A stretch of DNA of 64,000 nucleotides, from contig NZ_CP118631.1 in the NCBI RefSeq assembly GCF_028993635.1, positions 5,642,001-5,706,000 of the forward strand, given 5' to 3'. This DNA comes from Mucilaginibacter sp. SJ (GTDB lineage Bacteria > Bacteroidota > Bacteroidia > Sphingobacteriales > Sphingobacteriaceae). The notes under the pieces are model-generated. The model was not told the origin of the DNA. It saw nothing but the letters and a program-made list of their open reading frames with translations, and ran no database searches. Positions within the stretch are counted from its first letter, which is position 1, and every line of letters starts with the position of its first letter. The position numbers and the translations under genes are program-made. Below, one piece after another: positions 9,849 through 17,597 of the stretch.

Positions 9849-10292
9849 ATGACATTGGTTAAATTTAATGCCGACAAAAAGAATAACAGTTCGTTATTAC
9901 CGTCATTTAATGATGTTTTTGAATCAATCTTAAACGATTCTTTTTTCAATGACCGCCTGGTAGCGCGCGTTCCAGCAGCTAACATCAGCGAAACCGAGGA
10001 TCATTATCATGTTGAACTGGCTGCGCCCGGCCTCAAAAAAGAAGATTTCAAAATTAACCTTGACCGCAATGTGCTGCACATTTCGGTAGAACGACAAAAC
10101 GAAAGCAGCGACGTTCAAAAAAATTACAGTAAACGTGAGTATAGTTACAGTTCATTTGTACGTTCGTTTACGTTGCCCGACAGCGCCAATGCCGAAAATA
10201 TTGAGGCGTCTTATACAGACGGCGTCCTGAAGATCGATATTGCTAAACGCGAAGAAGCTAAGGCTATACGCAGGCAAATTGAAATTAAATAA
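9849..10292 (+). CDS. Hsp20/alpha-crystallin small heat-shock chaperone
   Basis: A 147-residue small heat-shock protein, which binds unfolding proteins without ATP as a cytoplasmic holdase. The alpha-crystallin domain spans about residues 40-140: it begins VPAANISETEDHYHVELAAPGLKKEDFKI and has the family A-x-x-x-n-G-v-L box as YTDGVLKIDIAK. The C-terminal IXI-like motif is IRRQIEI. The length is typical. The start is fixed by a strong Shine-Dalgarno 7 bp upstream, and a terminator follows 20 bp after the stop, so it is transcribed alone. Confidence 0.95.
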   Translation: MTLVKFNADKKNNSSLLPSFNDVFESILNDSFFNDRLVARVPAANISETEDHYHVELAAPGLKKEDFKINLDRNVLHISVERQNESSDVQKNYSKREYSYSSFVRSFTLPDSANAENIEASYTDGVLKIDIAKREEAKAIRRQIEIK

Positions 10293-10312
10293 GTGGATTA
10301 GTTTTTTAAATG

Positions 10313-10340
10313 AGGCTCCTGTTAAAGCAGGAGCCTTTAA
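10313..10340 (+). terminator. Rho-independent terminator after hsp20
   Basis: AGGCTCCTG (10313-10321) pairs perfectly with CAGGAGCCT (10328-10336) around a 6-nt loop, followed by TTAATTTA. It sits 20 bp after the Hsp20 stop. Confidence 0.85.
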
Positions 10341-10349
10341 TTTATAGCT

Positions 10350-10664
10350 ATGGAACTCGGGTTTTATATTTTGCTGAGCGTTAGAACACCGGCAGGATTT
10401 GATAGTTATGGACAGTATTTTTTAGGTAATGACCGAAATTTCGCCGACCTGCTTTTTGACAGCTTTAAGGGTAGGGAACCTTTGGACTCCGATTTACTTC
10501 ATATCGACCTGATGGAAACGACGGATGAAATCCCGGTGAAAATCAAGTCGATATCCTGTACACTCGAGGAGTTAACTTGTAATATCAAATTGATTGTCCG
10601 GGGTATCTTCCGGCAGAAAAACCTCACAGAATTTAACGGATATGGACAGGCAACAATGGAATGA
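10350..10664 (+). CDS. Hypothetical protein, 104 residues
   Basis: A short acidic soluble protein beginning MELGFYILLSVRTPAGFDSYGQYFLGND. I recognise no family. Its 3' end overlaps the next small gene by 23 bp in another frame, an arrangement typical of a translationally coupled pair. The start lies only 13 bp after the hsp20 terminator arm, so it depends on read-through or on a promoter inside the terminator region. Confidence 0.55.
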   Translation: MELGFYILLSVRTPAGFDSYGQYFLGNDRNFADLLFDSFKGREPLDSDLLHIDLMETTDEIPVKIKSISCTLEELTCNIKLIVRGIFRQKNLTEFNGYGQATME

Positions 10665-10845
10665 AATGCTCATCGGCATGCTCACGATGCTGGTGTTATT
10701 GACAGAATTGTTTTTATGGTTAACCAGCCCAGGTCACCGCTTGCCCGAAATGAATCAGAAATTATTGCTCACCGGCGCCTTGCTTTGGATATCGGGCATT
10801 CTTTTTCGTATAAACAAAACAGACAGCGATGACTGGGCGATATAA
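10642..10845 (+). CDS. Small two-helix membrane protein
   Basis: A 67-residue protein when read from the ATG at 10642 (MDRQQWNEMLIGMLTMLVLL). The frame is open further upstream to 10594, but the extra residues are not protein-like and lie inside the previous gene. Two hydrophobic segments are visible (about residues 9-28 and 40-56) with a charged tail. The start overlaps the end of the 104-residue gene by 23 bp, which suggests coupling. No family is recognised. Confidence 0.55.
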   Translation: MDRQQWNEMLIGMLTMLVLLTELFLWLTSPGHRLPEMNQKLLLTGALLWISGILFRINKTDSDDWAI

Positions 10846-10952
10846 TATTGAAACGCTTGTTCTGCTCTTGACTTCGTGAAATGGTATTTTTTTCCTGATT
10901 GGGTGCAGTCTTCGTACACCAGGTTTCCACGGGGCGTTTTTGCAGCAAGTGA

Positions 10953-11642
10953 TTAAAAACGGTAGCCCATACCTACGCCGATGATCCATGGCCTGATCTT
11001 TACATCAGCCGGTATGTTTTTCAAAACCGGCGCAAGTTCGGGTTTGCCCGCAGGCGTTAAATTGGATGCATCAACCTTTACATCGGTAGAGAGAAATATT
11101 TTCTTCAGATCAATATTCAAGAATACTTTTTTACTGATATCGAAATCAGCACCCAACTGAGTTGCAAAAGCAAAACTGTTGTTGTAATCAATGCCGCCTA
11201 CGGTTGGACCTTTATCGGCATTGTAAAAAATAGTGTAGTTAAGCCCCGCGCCGATATAGGGTTTAAAAAGGGTACCTGTGGGCAAATGATATTGCAAAGT
11301 AAGCGTAGGCGGAAGCAACCATACTTTACCGAGATCAACATCGGCCGAAGAGCCGGCACCAATAGCACTCAGGTTGGAGCCTTTTGTTTTTACCTGGTGT
11401 TTTGTTGTCGCCAGGATTAATTCTGCAGAAAAATTTTTGGCAAAAAAGTAGGTGAAATCGAGCTCGGGAACAACAGTATTGGAAATGTTTATGTCTCCGC
11501 CGATGACGCCTATCGTCGCGCTTTCCTGGGGAATAACCCCAATTGCCCTGAGGCGGATATCCCATTCATTTTTTTGCTGAGCGAAAGCGGTTATCCCGCT
11601 TAATAAAAATAAGATCAAAGTAGTAAAGAAAATCTTTTTCAT
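10953..11642 (-). CDS. ompW: OmpW-family outer-membrane beta-barrel
   Basis: A 229-residue OmpW-type porin. The frame is open 80 codons further upstream, but the ATG at 11642 opens a clear signal peptide (MKKIFFTTLILFLLSGITAFAQ). It also lies 25 bp after a perfect -7 box, while the longer start would lie upstream of the promoter. Family features include WDIRLRAIGVIP, a VVPELDFTYFFAKNFSAEL strand pair, LPPTLTLQYHLPTG, KPYIGAGLNYTIFY and a terminal aromatic (GMGYRF). OmpW forms a narrow hydrophobic channel; in enterobacteria ompW is activated by FNR during oxygen limitation. Here the promoter carries the same tandem Fnr-like module as the cbb3 genes, pointing to the same control. Confidence 0.92.
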   Translation of the reverse strand: MKKIFFTTLILFLLSGITAFAQQKNEWDIRLRAIGVIPQESATIGVIGGDINISNTVVPELDFTYFFAKNFSAELILATTKHQVKTKGSNLSAIGAGSSADVDLGKVWLLPPTLTLQYHLPTGTLFKPYIGAGLNYTIFYNADKGPTVGGIDYNNSFAFATQLGADFDISKKVFLNIDLKKIFLSTDVKVDASNLTPAGKPELAPVLKNIPADVKIRPWIIGVGMGYRF

Positions 11643-11666
11643 AATGATTTGTATTAAATTACGGGT

Positions 11667-11731
11667 CAAATGTATCCCGCAGGTGATAGACTTTGCCTGA
11701 CAGGAAACAGTTGTTCTCATGATACTTATCA
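11667..11731 (-). promoter_or_regulatory. Tandem Fnr-like dyads and -7 box, ompW promoter
   Basis: As read on the plus strand, the distal dyad is TGATACTTATCA (11720-11731, perfect match to TGAYnnnnRTCA) and the proximal dyad is TGACAGGAAACA (11698-11709, one mismatch). Exactly 23 bp further, on the minus strand, lies TACATTTG (11674-11667), a perfect TAnnTTTG box. The ompW ATG follows 25 bp after the box. Confidence 0.85.
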
Positions 11732-11802
11732 TTTCGCGTTTTCCCGGTTTATTACTGGAATGGCGACCCGGAAGCGAGCATAATACCGACGCTGCCCGCA
11801 AT

Positions 11803-11834
11803 AAAAAAGATCCGCCCAGGGAGCGGATCTTTTT
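11803..11834 (-). terminator. Bidirectional terminator after adh
   Basis: GATCCGC (11809-11815) pairs with GCGGATC (11823-11829), flanked by A6 on the left and T5 on the right, so it works on either strand. It lies 95 bp after the adh stop on the minus strand and insulates ompW from adh transcription. Confidence 0.88.
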
Positions 11835-11928
11835 AAGATAACTTAGTTTGAGGAGGCGCTTAGGCACGGTATATTGCGTCAATGAGCAGTTTGATCCGGC
11901 CTGCGGTAAATTTTGTGTTATTTGCAGA

Positions 11929-12963
11929 TTAGGGTTTAGCTATTTCAAGTACAATCCGGCCATCTATCTTACCATTTTTCAGGTTGGCCAAAACCGTATT
12001 GATGTCCTCTAACTTTGCGGTATGTATGGTGGCTTTAACTTTTCCTTCCACGGCGAACTCGATAGCTTCCTGCAGGTCTTTACGAGTGCCTACAATTGAT
12101 CCCCTGATGGTATAGCGGTTCAGCACGGTTTCAAATATGGGGAGGTCGAAACTACCGGGCGGTAATCCATTCAGCGCGATAGTCCCTTTTCTTCTTAACG
12201 CGGATATACCTTGTTTAAACGCGATGGGTGATACAGCGGTAACCAACACGCCATGCATCCCCCCTGTTTCTTTTTGTAAAAACGCGCCGGGGTCAGTAGT
12301 TTTGGCATTAACGGTCAGCTCGGCGCCAAGGTTTTTAGCTAATTCCAGTTTTGTATCGTCTACATCAATAGCCGCAACATGCATGCCCATGGCTTTGGCA
12401 TATTGTACAGCTAAGTGCCCAAGGCCACCTATGCCGGAAATAGCTACCCATTCGCCGGGTTTGGTTTCCGTTTCTTTAAGGCCTTTGTAAACGGTAACAC
12501 CCGCGCAAATGATCGGTGCCATCGCGGTACAATCTGAGCCTGCCGGGAAATGCCCAACATAACGGGAATCGGCCACTACATATTCTGCATAACCGCCGTC
12601 AACGCTATAGCCGCCATTTCGCTGGTCGTTACATAAGGTTTCCCAACCGGTTATGCAAAATTCGCAGCATCCACAGGCGCTGTACAGCCAGGGTACGCCT
12701 ACAATATCACCCTCCTTCAGGCCTTTAACATCAGGGCCAAGTACTACTACATAACCAATAGCTTCGTGGCCGGGAATCAGCGGCATTTTGGGTTTAACCG
12801 GCCAGTCGCCGTCAGCCGCGTGCAGGTCGGTATGGCAAACACCACTGGCTATTACTTTAACCAGTATCTCGTGCCTACCCGGTTCGCGAACCGGCATTTC
12901 TTCTATTTGCAAAGGCTGGCCAAATTCGTGCACTATGGCGGCTTTCATTTTTTTAGGTATCAT
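11929..12963 (-). CDS. adhP: Zinc-dependent alcohol dehydrogenase (AdhP/Adh1-like)
   Basis: A 344-residue NAD(P)-dependent medium-chain dehydrogenase that interconverts alcohols and aldehydes. Catalytic zinc ligands are Cys43 (GVCHTDLH) and His66-Glu67 (GHEAIG). The structural zinc site is Cys97, Cys100, Cys103 and Cys111 (CGCCEFC...C). A Rossmann motif GIGGLGHLAVQYAKAMG follows. The length is typical. A cytoplasmic fermentative role (reduction of acetaldehyde to ethanol to recycle NADH) is the usual one and fits the Fnr-like module in its promoter. Met6 is an alternative start. A terminator follows the gene, so it is monocistronic. Confidence 0.92.
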   Translation of the reverse strand: MIPKKMKAAIVHEFGQPLQIEEMPVREPGRHEILVKVIASGVCHTDLHAADGDWPVKPKMPLIPGHEAIGYVVVLGPDVKGLKEGDIVGVPWLYSACGCCEFCITGWETLCNDQRNGGYSVDGGYAEYVVADSRYVGHFPAGSDCTAMAPIICAGVTVYKGLKETETKPGEWVAISGIGGLGHLAVQYAKAMGMHVAAIDVDDTKLELAKNLGAELTVNAKTTDPGAFLQKETGGMHGVLVTAVSPIAFKQGISALRRKGTIALNGLPPGSFDLPIFETVLNRYTIRGSIVGTRKDLQEAIEFAVEGKVKATIHTAKLEDINTVLANLKNGKIDGRIVLEIAKP

Positions 12964-13003
12964 ATTTTCAATGGCTTATGACTAATGGTTTTTTTTATTA
13001 ATA

Positions 13004-13068
13004 CAAAGCTTGCGGAATTTAGCGGCTTAAATAGTGATCAAAATCACCTGCTGTGGTGATATGGGGCA
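13004..13068 (-). promoter_or_regulatory. Tandem Fnr-like dyads and -7 box, adh promoter
   Basis: As read on the plus strand, the proximal dyad is TGATCAAAATCA (13035-13046, perfect) and the distal dyad is TGATATGGGGCA (13057-13068, one mismatch), 10 bp apart. The -7 box on the minus strand is AAGCTTTG (13011-13004, one mismatch), 23 bp from the proximal dyad. The adh start is 41 bp after the box. A separate inverted repeat ATCACC-N6-GGTGAT (13043-13060) arises where the two dyads meet. Confidence 0.85.
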
Positions 13069-13118
13069 TTCAACAGGGGAAACTGCACGGAGTTCAAAAA
13101 AAATGGGATAGATAAGCG

Positions 13119-13475
13119 CTATTTTCCTTCATAAATGACCCCGGATGTCGGCGTTTCTTTCAATTCAATTTTAGTAAGCCCATCCAATTTTCCTGTTACG
13201 CTGTTCCAGATCCATACGGCCAGGTTTTCGGCCGTGGGGTTTTCCAAACCAGGGACCTCGTTCAGAATGGTATGGTCCAACTGGTCAACTATTGGTTTAA
13301 CCGCGTTTTTGATCAGGGCGAAGTCAAGCACCCATCCTTCGGGTGTTGTTACCTCGCCTTCAAAATAAACTGTTAAATGGTAAGTATGACCATGTATGTT
13401 CCTGCATTTGTGGTGCGGCGGAACGTTGGGTAAAAAATGTGCAGAATCGAAAGTGAAGCTTTTGTAAATGATCAT
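13119..13475 (-). CDS. queD: 6-carboxytetrahydropterin synthase (QueD)
   Basis: A 118-residue enzyme of the 6-pyruvoyl-tetrahydropterin synthase family that turns dihydroneopterin triphosphate into 6-carboxytetrahydropterin, the second step of queuosine/7-deazaguanine synthesis. Zinc ligands are His13 (FDSAHFL), His28 and His30 (HGHTYHL), with catalytic Cys24 just before them (KCRNIHGH). A C-terminal Glu is present in LKETPTSG. The length is typical. No other queuosine gene is in the window. Its promoter carries the tandem Fnr-like module, which is unexpected for this pathway. Confidence 0.93.
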   Translation of the reverse strand: MIIYKSFTFDSAHFLPNVPPHHKCRNIHGHTYHLTVYFEGEVTTPEGWVLDFALIKNAVKPIVDQLDHTILNEVPGLENPTAENLAVWIWNSVTGKLDGLTKIELKETPTSGVIYEGK

Positions 13476-13508
13476 ATAATACGCTTTTTGCGGTTTTTAG
13501 TTTGCGGG

Positions 13509-13573
13509 CAAAAGAAGCGCGGAAAGTACTCTGATAAAATGATCTGTATTTCTTTATTCGTTGATTGAAATCA
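13509..13573 (-). promoter_or_regulatory. Tandem Fnr-like dyads and -7 box, queD promoter
   Basis: As read on the plus strand, the distal dyad is TGATTGAAATCA (13562-13573, perfect). The proximal dyad is TGATCTGTATTT (13540-13551, left half intact, two mismatches). The -7 box on the minus strand is TTCTTTTG (13516-13509, one mismatch). Spacings of 10 and 23 bp equal those of the other modules. The queD ATG lies 34 bp after the box. This is one of the weaker copies. Confidence 0.7.
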
Positions 13574-13737
13574 CTCGCGCATTGGTTAAAATATCTCCGG
13601 GTTATGTTTACTATACCGGCAGTAATGATTTTTCGCGGTACTTGCCCGTGTCCTCAAGTTCACAATGCGGTATAAGTTTTTTATGCGGCAAATAGTTTTT
13701 TATTATTGGTTTTTGGGGTTAGATGTTGTTTTATAGA

Positions 13738-13802
13738 TGTTGACAATCAGATTGATAAATGACAATCGTCACTATTTTAACACCCGCTGCGCTGCAACTT
13801 TA
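13738..13802 (+). promoter_or_regulatory. Tandem Fnr-like dyads and -7 box, small ORF/uspA promoter
   Basis: The distal dyad is TGTTGACAATCA (13738-13749, one mismatch), the proximal dyad TGACAATCGTCA (13760-13771, perfect), and the box CAACTTTA (13795-13802, two mismatches to TAnnTTTG). Spacings are 10 and 23 bp. An ATG at 13759 overlaps the proximal dyad and so cannot be the start of the following gene; the ATG at 13822, 20 bp after the box, fits. Confidence 0.75.
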
Positions 13803-13821
13803 CATCGTCAAGAACGATGTT

Positions 13822-13989
13822 ATGAAAACACTTGAAAGCGATAAAATACCTGTTGTTTTTAGAATACACCTGCAAAAAAATGACGGTTATACAGCGGCTA
13901 TTATTGACGGGCAGCTGGTTAAATATTACGGCATATATAACATTGATAACCAGCTATACAATATCGAACCAAATCATAAAAAACATTAA
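13822..13989 (+). CDS. Small conserved-context protein ahead of uspA
   Basis: A 55-residue protein (MKTLESDKIPVVFRIHLQKN...) read from the ATG at 13822. An earlier in-frame ATG at 13759 is rejected because it falls in the predicted operator and upstream of the -7 box. The sequence looks like one beta-rich mini-domain (VVFRIHLQKNDGYTAAIIDGQLVKYYGIYNID). I recognise no family. It lies 28 bp before the UspA gene and shares its promoter, so it probably belongs to the same oxygen-responsive unit. Confidence 0.55.
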   Translation: MKTLESDKIPVVFRIHLQKNDGYTAAIIDGQLVKYYGIYNIDNQLYNIEPNHKKH

Positions 13990-14017
13990 TCATATCAATT
14001 AATCAATCCTTTAAGCC

Positions 14018-14896
14018 ATGAAAACTATTTTAGTACCCACCGATTTTTCGGAACCTGCAAAAAACGCCGCGAGCTATGCTATAAACCTTGCGCAAAATAT
14101 AAAAGCGGGCTTGATATTATGTCATGCCATTAAAATACCTTCAGAAACGCCCATGGCAGCGCAGATAGCCTGGCCTTTAGAAGATTATACTTCGCTCAAA
14201 GCAGATGCGGATAAGGAACTGGAGCAACTTTCCTTAACCTTACAACAGGAAACTCCTTACGCCAAAGCGGGTGCGGGCCATAGTGTTATTAATACCTGTT
14301 GTGACGTAGGCGAGGTAATTGATGTAGTAACAGGCAAAATAGATGAAGAAAAGAGCGTAATGGTTGTTATGGGCATGTCAGGAGCGGGGGCTATGAGCAG
14401 GTTTTTTTTAGGCAGCAACACACAGGATATGATCAGCGATGCCGCCTTTCCGGTTTTACTCATCCCATCGCAAGCAAAATATCACCCTGTAACCAAAATA
14501 GCTTTTGCTACCGATTTGAACAGCAGTGATATAGAAATGATCCATTCGGTGGCAAGCCTGGCACGCTATTTTAGTGCAGAGCTATTGATAGCCCATGTAA
14601 CCGACGAGAAATACGAAACAGGTGAGGAAAAACAGGAGGTAGAAGCTTTTTTAAATGAAGTTACCTGTAAAGCCAACTATCCTAAAATTTATTACAGGCA
14701 CATTAAAGGTACAGGTATAATGCGCGGGCTCGATTGGCTCAGCGAACACGGAGTGATCGATATGCTGGTGATGGTACACCGTAAAGTTAACCCGCTTGAG
14801 CGCCTGTTTGGTATCAGTTATACTAAAAAACTTTCGCATCATATTGAAATACCTCTGCTGGTGTTGCCGGAAGGGCTCCCGCCGTTGCATTTCTAA
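14018..14896 (+). CDS. Tandem-domain universal stress protein
   Basis: A 292-residue cytoplasmic protein with two UspA domains. Domain 1 (about residues 1-150) starts KTILVPTDFSEPAKNAASYA and ends with the nucleotide-binding loop GMSGAGAMSRFFLGS and FPVLLIPS. Domain 2 (about 155-290) starts TKIAFATDLNSSDIEMI; its loop (VHRKVNPLERLFGIS) departs from the G-2x-G-9x-G(S/T) pattern, so only domain 1 keeps a plausible ATP site. Many Usp proteins are induced under low oxygen or growth arrest. Its operator module and position beside the cbb3 genes fit that. Confidence 0.92.
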   Translation: MKTILVPTDFSEPAKNAASYAINLAQNIKAGLILCHAIKIPSETPMAAQIAWPLEDYTSLKADADKELEQLSLTLQQETPYAKAGAGHSVINTCCDVGEVIDVVTGKIDEEKSVMVVMGMSGAGAMSRFFLGSNTQDMISDAAFPVLLIPSQAKYHPVTKIAFATDLNSSDIEMIHSVASLARYFSAELLIAHVTDEKYETGEEKQEVEAFLNEVTCKANYPKIYYRHIKGTGIMRGLDWLSEHGVIDMLVMVHRKVNPLERLFGISYTKKLSHHIEIPLLVLPEGLPPLHF

Positions 14897-14969
14897 AACA
14901 GGAGATGGGAGGGAGTGTATAGGATCGCATAGCAACGCGTGTTACTCTTTGTTTTTTAGCTGTGAAAAA

Positions 14970-15034
14970 TGATACTCATCACTTTTCCATCCAACAGCCA
15001 TCATTTTTCAGGTGCCGGATTACAGCCATTTTTG
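14970..15034 (+). promoter_or_regulatory. Tandem Fnr-like dyads and -7 box, ccoI promoter
   Basis: The distal dyad is TGATACTCATCA (14970-14981, perfect). The proximal dyad is CAACAGCCATCA (14992-15003, right half intact). The box is CATTTTTG (15027-15034, one mismatch). Spacings are 10 and 23 bp. The ATG at 15055 follows 21 bp after the box. A GTG at 14962 that would lengthen the ATPase lies upstream of the promoter. Confidence 0.83.
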
Positions 15035-15054
15035 ATCTTATAAATAGATCATCA

Positions 15055-17439
15055 ATGGCTGTAAATATACTTACCCAAACTACCTGTTACCACTGCGGTA
15101 ACGATTGTGATAAAGATCATTATGTATTGGATGGCAAAGATTTTTGCTGCACGGGCTGTAAAGGTGTTTATAAGGTACTATCTAATAGTGGGTTATGTAA
15201 CTATTACAGCTATAATGAACATCCCGGCGCAACACGTACCCACGTGGAAAAGCGGTTCGAATACCTTGATGATCCTTCGATCATAGCAGACCTGGTTGAT
15301 TTTACAGACGAAAACATTACCATATTAACGCTTTATATCCCTTATATCCATTGCAGCTCCTGTATTTGGCTGCTTGAGCAGTTAAATAGGTTTAACCCTG
15401 CCATTTATTACAGCCGGATTGATTTTTTGAAGAAACAGGTAAACCTGCGCTTTAATAACAGGGAGATAAGCTTAAGGCAGGTTGTGGAACTATTGGTTGA
15501 TATCGGCTATGAGCCACTTATTAACCTCCAGGATGTTATTAAAAAACAACAAACCGGCACTGGCGATAATCTTGTAAAAAAGATAGCAGTAGCTGGTTTT
15601 TGTTTTGGAAATGTGATGCTGCTTAGTTTTCCCGAGTATTTGGGATTATCGGAATATGAGCAAACTTTCAGGCATTTTTTTGGCTGGTTGAACGTGCTGT
15701 TTTCGCTGCCGGTTGTTTTCTACAGCGGTAGGGAATATTTCCAATCGGCCTATACAAACCTCCGTAATAAAATATTGAATATCGATTTTCCGCTGGCGCT
15801 GGGCATAGCCGTGCTTTTTTTGCGTACGCTGATTGAGGTACTAACCCATGCGGGAGCCGGTTTTGCTGATACGCTTTGCGGGCTGGTGTTCTTTTTACTG
15901 GTGGGTAAATTTGTTCAGCGAAAAACCTATTACCATATCTCTTTTGAGCGTGACTACCGTTCGTTTTTCCCTGTTGCCGTACAGATTGTTGAGAACGGTA
16001 TCGAAAAGCCGTTGCCCTTATCAGCCCTGAAAGTAGGTCAGCGGATCCGCATTCGCAGTAATGAGATTATTCCGGCCGATGCGATATTACTAAACGGCGA
16101 AGCGCGGATTGATTTTAGCTTTGTTACCGGCGAGTCAGCTCCCGTGACAAAGGTTTGGGGTGAAGTGGTTTATGCCGGTGGCCGGCAAATGGGCGAAGCT
16201 ATTGAATTGGAGGTAATTAAACCAGTATCACAAAGCTACCTTACCCAATTGTGGAACAATGAAGCTTTTAGCCGTAGCCAGGAGAACCGGATGCAAACCT
16301 TTAACCAAAAGGTAAGTAAGTATTTCAGCATTGTTTTACTGGTGATTGCATTGGGTTCATTAGTTTTCTGGCTGCCGGTCGATGTTTACCGTGCTTTTTC
16401 GGCATTTACAGCTGTGTTGATTGTAGCATGCCCCTGTGCGCTGGCTTTAAGTACACCGTTCACTATGTCGGCGGCACTCAGTATTTTTGATCGTAATTTT
16501 TTCTACCTCAAAAACACCGCCGTTGTTGAACAACTGGACCGTATCAATACCATCGTTTTAGATAAAACCGGCACCATTACTATTGGCGGCGAAAACGGTG
16601 TAAGCAACAATGCGCAGCTAAGCAGTTACGATGAACAACTCATATACAGCATTTGCAGTAATTCGGCGCATCCCTTAAGCGTTCAGATTTGCGATTACCT
16701 CAAGGGCGCAGAAAAACTTCGGGTAAGTAATTACCGGGAAATAGCCGGAAAAGGTATCACTGCCTGGGTTGATGGGCATAATGTTCAAATTGGCAGCCAG
16801 TCGTTTTTAACAGGAGGAGTAGACATCGCAAAATCAACCGAAGTACACCTGATGATTAACGGGCGATACGCCGGTTATTTCAGCTTTGTTAACAAGTATC
16901 GCGAAGGGCTTGAAGATATTGCGCGGCTGGCAGCAGATTATAAAATTTACCTGTTATCAGGCGACCAGGACCGGGAGCGGAAAAATTTACTGCCTTATTT
17001 TAAGGGGGAGGGATATATGCTGTTTAACCAATCGCCGCAGCAAAAGCTTGATTTTATAAAGGCTTTACAGTTGGCCGGTAAAAAGGTAATGATGATAGGT
17101 GATGGCTTGAATGATTCGGGTGCTTTAAAACAAAGTGATTTGGGGATAGCTATTACGGATAACGTTAACAATTTTTCGCCCGGCAGCGATGCTATTTTAG
17201 ATGGGCGTTCGCTCAGGTTCCTGCCCGCATTTCTTAAATTCTCAAAGGATAGTATTACCATTATTCACATCTCGTTTTTTATATCGCTTTGCTATAACCT
17301 ATTAGGATTAAGCTATGCAGTAAGCGGCAGGCTTTCACCGCTCATAGCGGCCATATTGATGCCTTTAAGTACTGCAACCATCATTTCGTTCACCAGCATA
17401 GCAACACACCTCGCCGCTAAAAAAAGAAAATTATCATGA
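15055..17439 (+). CDS. ccoI: Copper-transporting P-type ATPase for cbb3 oxidase assembly
   Basis: A 794-residue P1B-type ATPase (CcoI/FixI) that exports copper to the periplasmic side for the CuB centre of cbb3 oxidase. The N-terminus has a cysteine-rich metal-binding domain (CYHCGNDC at 11-18, FCCTGCKG at 32-39), then a second domain with CSSCIWLLE. The membrane CPC motif is Cys459-Pro-Cys461 (ACPCALALS). The phosphorylated Asp is Asp503 (DKTGT), and GDGLNDSGAL is the hinge. An in-frame GTG at 14962 is rejected because it overlaps the operator. The stop overlaps the ccoS start by 4 bp (ATGA), so the two are coupled. Confidence 0.95.
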   Translation: MAVNILTQTTCYHCGNDCDKDHYVLDGKDFCCTGCKGVYKVLSNSGLCNYYSYNEHPGATRTHVEKRFEYLDDPSIIADLVDFTDENITILTLYIPYIHCSSCIWLLEQLNRFNPAIYYSRIDFLKKQVNLRFNNREISLRQVVELLVDIGYEPLINLQDVIKKQQTGTGDNLVKKIAVAGFCFGNVMLLSFPEYLGLSEYEQTFRHFFGWLNVLFSLPVVFYSGREYFQSAYTNLRNKILNIDFPLALGIAVLFLRTLIEVLTHAGAGFADTLCGLVFFLLVGKFVQRKTYYHISFERDYRSFFPVAVQIVENGIEKPLPLSALKVGQRIRIRSNEIIPADAILLNGEARIDFSFVTGESAPVTKVWGEVVYAGGRQMGEAIELEVIKPVSQSYLTQLWNNEAFSRSQENRMQTFNQKVSKYFSIVLLVIALGSLVFWLPVDVYRAFSAFTAVLIVACPCALALSTPFTMSAALSIFDRNFFYLKNTAVVEQLDRINTIVLDKTGTITIGGENGVSNNAQLSSYDEQLIYSICSNSAHPLSVQICDYLKGAEKLRVSNYREIAGKGITAWVDGHNVQIGSQSFLTGGVDIAKSTEVHLMINGRYAGYFSFVNKYREGLEDIARLAADYKIYLLSGDQDRERKNLLPYFKGEGYMLFNQSPQQKLDFIKALQLAGKKVMMIGDGLNDSGALKQSDLGIAITDNVNNFSPGSDAILDGRSLRFLPAFLKFSKDSITIIHISFFISLCYNLLGLSYAVSGRLSPLIAAILMPLSTATIISFTSIATHLAAKKRKLS

Positions 17440-17597
17440 ACATTATTTATTTCCTGATCGGGTGCAGCGTGCTGCTTGCACTCGTGTTTTTAGGCGCTTT
17501 TTTTTGGGCCCAGCGCAACGGCCAGCATGATGATCTCTATACCCCTTCGGTAAGGATCCTGCTGGATGATGAACCGGCTGATAAAGATAAAAAATGA
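17436..17597 (+). CDS. ccoS: cbb3 oxidase maturation protein CcoS
   Basis: A 53-residue single-pass membrane protein (MNIIYFLIGCSVLLALVFLG) with the hallmark ending of the transmembrane helix AFFWAQRNGQHDDLYTPS. CcoS/FixS is needed to load heme b and CuB into cbb3 oxidase. It starts inside the ccoI stop (ATGA overlap). Its own stop codon, 17595-17597, overlaps the distal dyad of the ccoN promoter. It is easily missed because of its length. Confidence 0.93.
   Translation: MNIIYFLIGCSVLLALVFLGAFFWAQRNGQHDDLYTPSVRILLDDEPADKDKK

Noticed and set aside
11643..11882. 80-codon N-terminal extension of ompW
   Set aside because: It covers the promoter module and the adh terminator side, while the ATG at 11642 opens a normal signal peptide.
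13043..13060. Inverted repeat ATCACC-N6-GGTGAT before adh as an independent operator
   Set aside because: It is formed by the facing halves of the two dyads in the shared module and needs no separate explanation.
14962..15054. GTG-started N-terminal extension of ccoI
   Set aside because: It overlaps the distal operator dyad and lies upstream of the predicted -7 box; the family start fits the ATG at 15055.
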